Assembly: GCA_022842255.1 (NCBI GenBank)
Contig: JALHPW010000167.1
Location: forward strand, 1 to 8,954
Direction: 5' to 3'
Source: Saprospiraceae bacterium
GTDB lineage: Bacteria; Bacteroidota; Bacteroidia; Chitinophagales; Saprospiraceae
DNA length: 8,954 nt
In this document: positions 6,360-8,954 of the stretch, in pieces
Layout: each line of letters starts with the position of its first letter
How positions within the stretch are numbered: the first letter of the stretch is position 1
The notes under the pieces: generated by a model
Database searches by the model: none
The model's input: the letters and a program-made list of their open reading frames with translations, nothing else
Told to the model about the DNA's origin: nothing
Translations under genes and position numbers: made by a program

Positions 6360-6719
6360 TCAAGAAGCCCCCTTGACTAGGCGATTGTGCTCATCCGGGA
6401 AAACCGCCGTGCCCCGAAAATCTTTGGCCTCCTCGGGCGTCATGTAGGCATAGGAAATGATAATAACGATGTCGCCAACTTGCACACGCCTTGCCGCCGC
6501 GCCGTTGAGACAAATGACCCCGCTCCCGCGCTCGCCTCGGATGGTATAGGTTTCAAAGCGCTCGCCGTTGTTGTTGTTTACAATCTGCACTTTTTCACCT
6601 TCCATGATGTTGGCCGCTTCGAGCAGGTCCTCATCAATGGTGATGCTGCCGATGTAGTTCAGGTCAGCTTGCGTGACGCGCACGCGGTGTATTTTACTTT
6701 TGAAAACTTCTATGAACAT
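6360..6719 (-). CDS. panD: Aspartate 1-decarboxylase precursor
   Basis: A 119-residue PanD. It decarboxylates L-aspartate to beta-alanine for pantothenate and coenzyme A synthesis, using a pyruvoyl group made by self-cleavage. The numbering matches E. coli: K9 in FKSKIHR, the cleavage site G24-S25 in YIGSITID, R54, and T57-Y58 in GERFETY; NGAAAR follows at about residue 72. Cleavage should give a 24-residue beta chain and an alpha chain with an N-terminal pyruvoyl group. The ATG at 6719-6717 gives the canonical MFIEVFKSKIHR start. The frame is open to a TTG at 6752, but that would add an untypical basic leader. A TACCTTTG element lies 49 bp upstream. It stands alone here; no panB or panC is adjacent in the window. 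Convergent with dadA and divergent from the SIMPL gene. Confidence 0.97.
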   Translation of the reverse strand: MFIEVFKSKIHRVRVTQADLNYIGSITIDEDLLEAANIMEGEKVQIVNNNNGERFETYTIRGERGSGVICLNGAAARRVQVGDIVIIISYAYMTPEEAKDFRGTAVFPDEHNRLVKGAS

Positions 6720-6768
6720 GGTTTTCTTTTTCTGACTTCGGAAAACAACCAAAGCCTACTTTCGGTTG

Positions 6769-6776
6769 CAAAGGTA
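6769..6776 (-). promoter_or_regulatory. Bacteroidota -7 promoter element for panD
   Basis: On the minus strand the octamer is TACCTTTG, an exact TAnnTTTG match, giving a leader of about 40 nt before the panD ATG. No -33 TTG is found at the usual spacing. The rest of the 139-bp panD-SIMPL gap shows no comparable element for the plus-strand gene. Confidence 0.5.
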
Positions 6777-6858
6777 GAGGGCCAAACGGGCTGCCATAGG
6801 GTTTGGGGCAATTTTCCATCAAGGCTTCCGTTTTTTGGCAAAATTTTAACCGACTCAT

Positions 6859-7869
6859 ATGAAAAACATATCCTTAACCCACCGAAAACTCCGCGAAGGC
6901 GGGTTCACCTTCCTGCTGAGCCTACTTGCCACTACAATTTTCGCTCAAGCAGAAGGCAATTACCAATCCCAGCAAAACCTAGCTAGGTCTAATTATTTCG
7001 CACCAACAAAATTGGCCCCAGCTGTCTTGAACCTTGCTGGCGACAACGAAGTAGAAATCCGGATAAACGCACTTTCCAACCACGAGGCCGATTCCTACAC
7101 GGCTGTTTTCAGCATGGTGCAGGTGGGCAAAACCACCGAAGAAACCAATGCACTGCTCAACGCACGGCTCGACGCTTTTTTGGCTGGATTGAAACCGCTG
7201 GGCATTCCCGACAGCAATATCTTTGTGGATATGGTCAATTTTCTGCCGAAATACGAGTACGATGTGAGTAAAAAGCTGTTTTCAAAAAAAACCTACACCG
7301 AAATACCCAAAGGCTTCGAGTTGCAAAAAAACGTCCATGTGCGGTACACCGACCCCACCTTGCTCGACCGTATTGTGACGGCGGCGGCACGACAGGATAT
7401 CTACGACATCGTGAAAGTCGATTATTACGTCAAAAATCCACAAGAGCGATATGCCCAACTTCGCGAGGCTTCGTTCAAATACCTCAACCAAGTGAAACAG
7501 CAATACCGGAGCATCGGCATGCGACTGGATTCGGCCTACACCGTTACTGCTGAAAACTCCTGGGTAGCTTATCCACTCAATCGCTACGAAAGCTACAAAG
7601 CCTATGCGGCCCAACGCTTGGACGACAACGACAACATCAAGGTTTACAATGCCGAAAAAACCACCTCTCGTTTCTACAACGCAGTATCAGGCAACGACTA
7701 CGACATTGTACTCAATCCTGAAATCCTGGAGCCTGCCGTTCAATTTTCTTATAACCTGGTAGTGCGGTTTACCTTGCCAGAACGGGTGCCTGCCCAAAAA
7801 ACCGTCGTTAAAAAAGAATTTATGCTTGTTACTCCCAATGGCGAGGTCAAGTCCTTGAAAATTGAGTGA
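6859..7869 (+). CDS. Secreted SIMPL (DUF541)-like protein of unknown function
   Basis: A 336-residue protein. The N-terminus (MKNISLTHRKLREGG, then FTFLLSLLATTIFAQA) is a basic region and hydrophobic core of a Sec signal peptide, with cleavage likely near residues 30-32, so the protein is periplasmic or exported. Residues from about 56 onward follow the SIMPL plan. First comes a strand-rich start (NEVEIRINAL) with AVFSMVQVGKTTEETNALL, then a helix ending LKPLGIPDSNIF, where SIMPL proteins have their Gi..sdi motif. A middle part has VRYTDPTLLDRIVTAA, followed by a helix (YAQLREASFKYLNQVKQQYRSIGMRL). The family's function is poorly known (YggE, the IRAK1-binding SIMPL protein). The present protein is about 100 residues longer than YggE, with an extra segment near residues 130-150 and a strand-rich C-terminus. 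Family assignment is by pattern and moderately secure. Confidence 0.7.
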   Translation: MKNISLTHRKLREGGFTFLLSLLATTIFAQAEGNYQSQQNLARSNYFAPTKLAPAVLNLAGDNEVEIRINALSNHEADSYTAVFSMVQVGKTTEETNALLNARLDAFLAGLKPLGIPDSNIFVDMVNFLPKYEYDVSKKLFSKKTYTEIPKGFELQKNVHVRYTDPTLLDRIVTAAARQDIYDIVKVDYYVKNPQERYAQLREASFKYLNQVKQQYRSIGMRLDSAYTVTAENSWVAYPLNRYESYKAYAAQRLDDNDNIKVYNAEKTTSRFYNAVSGNDYDIVLNPEILEPAVQFSYNLVVRFTLPERVPAQKTVVKKEFMLVTPNGEVKSLKIE

Positions 7870-7878
7870 GGGTTTCCA

Positions 7879-7937
7879 CTGCAGATGCGCAGAAATGCGG
7901 AGTTGACAAAATCCTTCACGCATCTGCGCCTCTGCGG
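7879..7937. repeat. Imperfect inverted repeat after the SIMPL gene
   Basis: Arms 7879-7899 (CTGCAGATGCGCAG..ATGCG) and 7919-7937 pair at 17 of 19 positions with a 2-nt bulge, loop 19 nt, starting 9 bp after the stop. The GCGCAGA-type units resemble GC-rich short repeats often seen between genes in this phylum. Followed by an A-run on the plus strand, not a T-run, so it is a poor intrinsic terminator for the gene before it. Confidence 0.65.
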
Positions 7938-7983
7938 TAAAAAATTGCGTGCTACCTACCCGTTCGGAATCGTGGTTTTCACC

Positions 7984-7991
7984 TACTTTTG
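7984..7991 (+). promoter_or_regulatory. Bacteroidota -7 promoter element for asnS
   Basis: TACTTTTG, an exact TAnnTTTG match with the same octamer as at purA. It would start transcription near 7998, leaving a leader of about 100 nt before asnS. The leader contains the inverted repeat at 8004-8075. No clear -33 TTG. Confidence 0.45.
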
Positions 7992-8003
7992 CGGCTCTTT
8001 TTA

Positions 8004-8075
8004 TGGAGTGATAAAATGATGTAGTGATAAAGCGATTATAAAGCTCATGCACGCAACCATCATTTTATCACCCCA
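8004..8075. repeat. Inverted repeat in the asnS leader
   Basis: Arms 8004-8021 (TGG(A/G)GTGATAAAATGATG) and 8058-8075 match as reverse complements at 17 of 18 positions, loop 36 nt. Both arms lie within a patch of short GTGATAAA/ATCACT near-repeats extending to about 8090. The right arm ends 23 bp before the asnS start codon. It could fold in the mRNA leader, but no T-box or known riboswitch pattern is recognisable. Confidence 0.7.
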
Positions 8076-8098
8076 TCACTCTCCATCACTTCATAAAG

Positions 8099-8954
8099 AT
8101 GCGCACAAAAATCGCCGAACTCCTCCGCACCGAACCTGTAGGAACCGAAGTCACCGTCAAAGGCTGGGTCAAGGCCTTTCGCAACAATCAATTTATCGCC
8201 CTCAACGACGGTTCTACGTCCAATAACCTCCAGGTGGTGGTGGATTTTGAAAATTCGGACGAAGCCACCCTCGCTCGTATTAAGTTCGGCGCGGCCATTT
8301 CAGCCACGGGTATGCTCATAGAAAGCATGGGGAAGGGCCAGAAAGTGGAGGTAAAAGCCACTCAGGTTGAAATCTTAGGCGACTGCAATCCGGACGAGTT
8401 CCCGCTACAACCCAAAAAGCAAAGCCTCGAGTTTTTGCGCGAAAACGCTCACCTGCGCTTTCGGACCAACACCTTTGCGGCCGTGTTCCGCATCCGCCAT
8501 GCATTGGCCTTTGCCATCCATAAATTCTTCAACGACCGTGGTTTTTACTACCTGCATACGCCTGTTATCACCGCTAGTGATGCTGAAGGGGCGGGCGAGA
8601 TGTTCAGGGTAACCACTTTGGACCTGGAAAAACCTCCACGCACAGAATCAGGCGAGGTCGATTTCTCCAAAGACTTTTTTGGGCGCAGTACCAACCTGAC
8701 CGTATCGGGACAGTTGGAAGGCGAATTGGCCGCAATGGCACTGGGCGAGATTTACACCTTTGGTCCCACATTCCGCGCCGAAAATTCCAACACGACGCGT
8801 CACTTGGCCGAGTTTTGGATGATTGAACCGGAGGTTGCGTTCAATGATCTGAACGATAATATGAAACTTGCCGAAGACATGCTCCAGTTCGTTATCAACT
8901 ATGCCCTGGAGCATTGTGCCGATGATTTGATTATCCTGGAAGAAGGGCTCTGCG
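8099..8954 (+). CDS. asnS: Asparaginyl-tRNA synthetase, N-terminal 285 residues (runs off right edge)
   Basis: From the ATG at 8099 the frame is open to the window end. The product begins MRTKIAELLRTEPVGTEVTV. AsnS charges tRNA-Asn with asparagine; it is a class IIb synthetase. Residues 1 to about 110 form the OB-fold anticodon-binding domain (VKGWVKAFRNNQFIALNDGS). The catalytic domain follows, with FRIRHALAFAIHKFF and the TPVITASDAEGAGEMF block (164-169 GAGEMF), which is typical of AsnS rather than AspS. Class II motif 2 (FRAENSNTTRHLAEFWMIE) starts at residue 225. The full protein should be about 460-480 residues, so roughly 40% is missing, including motif 3. The strand is plus, with an AT-rich 5' side and no Shine-Dalgarno. 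Confidence 0.97.
   Translation, partial: MRTKIAELLRTEPVGTEVTVKGWVKAFRNNQFIALNDGSTSNNLQVVVDFENSDEATLARIKFGAAISATGMLIESMGKGQKVEVKATQVEILGDCNPDEFPLQPKKQSLEFLRENAHLRFRTNTFAAVFRIRHALAFAIHKFFNDRGFYYLHTPVITASDAEGAGEMFRVTTLDLEKPPRTESGEVDFSKDFFGRSTNLTVSGQLEGELAAMALGEIYTFGPTFRAENSNTTRHLAEFWMIEPEVAFNDLNDNMKLAEDMLQFVINYALEHCADDLIILEEGLC

Noticed and set aside
6977..6988. 12-bp palindrome ACCTAGCTAGGT near the start of the SIMPL gene
   Set aside because: A palindrome of this length is expected about twice by chance in a window of this size.
1..8954. CRISPR arrays, tRNA/rRNA genes, transposases or phage genes
   Set aside because: No regularly spaced direct repeats, tRNA-like clover leaf, rRNA segments or mobile-element proteins were found on either strand.

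Overview
The window looks like ordinary chromosome of a member of the Bacteroidota, plausibly a Saprospiria/Lewinella-like lineage. Three things point there. Several starts are preceded by the Bacteroidota -7 promoter element TAnnTTTG. The starts lack clear Shine-Dalgarno sequences. The PriA, PurA, PanD and AsnS sequences also read as that phylum. The lineage is an inference, since no 16S or phylogeny is available here.

Layout. (1) Positions 1-901, minus strand, hold a compact toxin-antitoxin (TA) cluster. In transcription order it is a DUF2281-type antitoxin, a 65-residue probable antitoxin, a vapC PIN-toxin stump of only 27 codons, a UPF0175 antitoxin, and the first 43 codons of a DUF3368 (PIN-like) toxin that runs off the left edge. 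A good -7 element lies just upstream of the first gene. (2) 952-3465, minus strand: priA, replication-restart helicase. (3) 3573-4844, plus: purA, adenylosuccinate synthetase. (4) 4940-6247, plus: DadA-family FAD-dependent amino-acid dehydrogenase. (5) 6360-6719, minus, convergent with dadA: panD, aspartate decarboxylase. (6) 6859-7869, plus: secreted SIMPL (DUF541)-like protein of unknown function. (7) 8099 to the right edge, plus: asnS, asparaginyl-tRNA synthetase, partial.

The housekeeping genes are functionally unrelated (restart, purine, amino-acid, pantothenate, translation) and mostly sit in their own transcription units.

The most unusual layer is a set of inverted repeats. Two lie inside conserved genes without breaking the reading frame. 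A 79-bp element with perfect 23-bp arms adds an Ala/Gly-rich insert just before the PriA Walker A motif. A 35-bp near-perfect palindrome lies in a variable loop of the DadA-like enzyme. Four further inverted repeats, each of different sequence, occupy four intergenic regions: purA-dadA, dadA-panD, SIMPL-asnS distal, and the asnS leader. None is followed by a T-run that would make it a classical terminator. They look like several families of short palindromic (REP/MITE-like) elements. No tRNA, rRNA, CRISPR array, transposase or prophage gene was seen. No wholly new multi-gene system is evident; the TA cluster with its broken toxin and the in-frame palindromes deserve the closest look.
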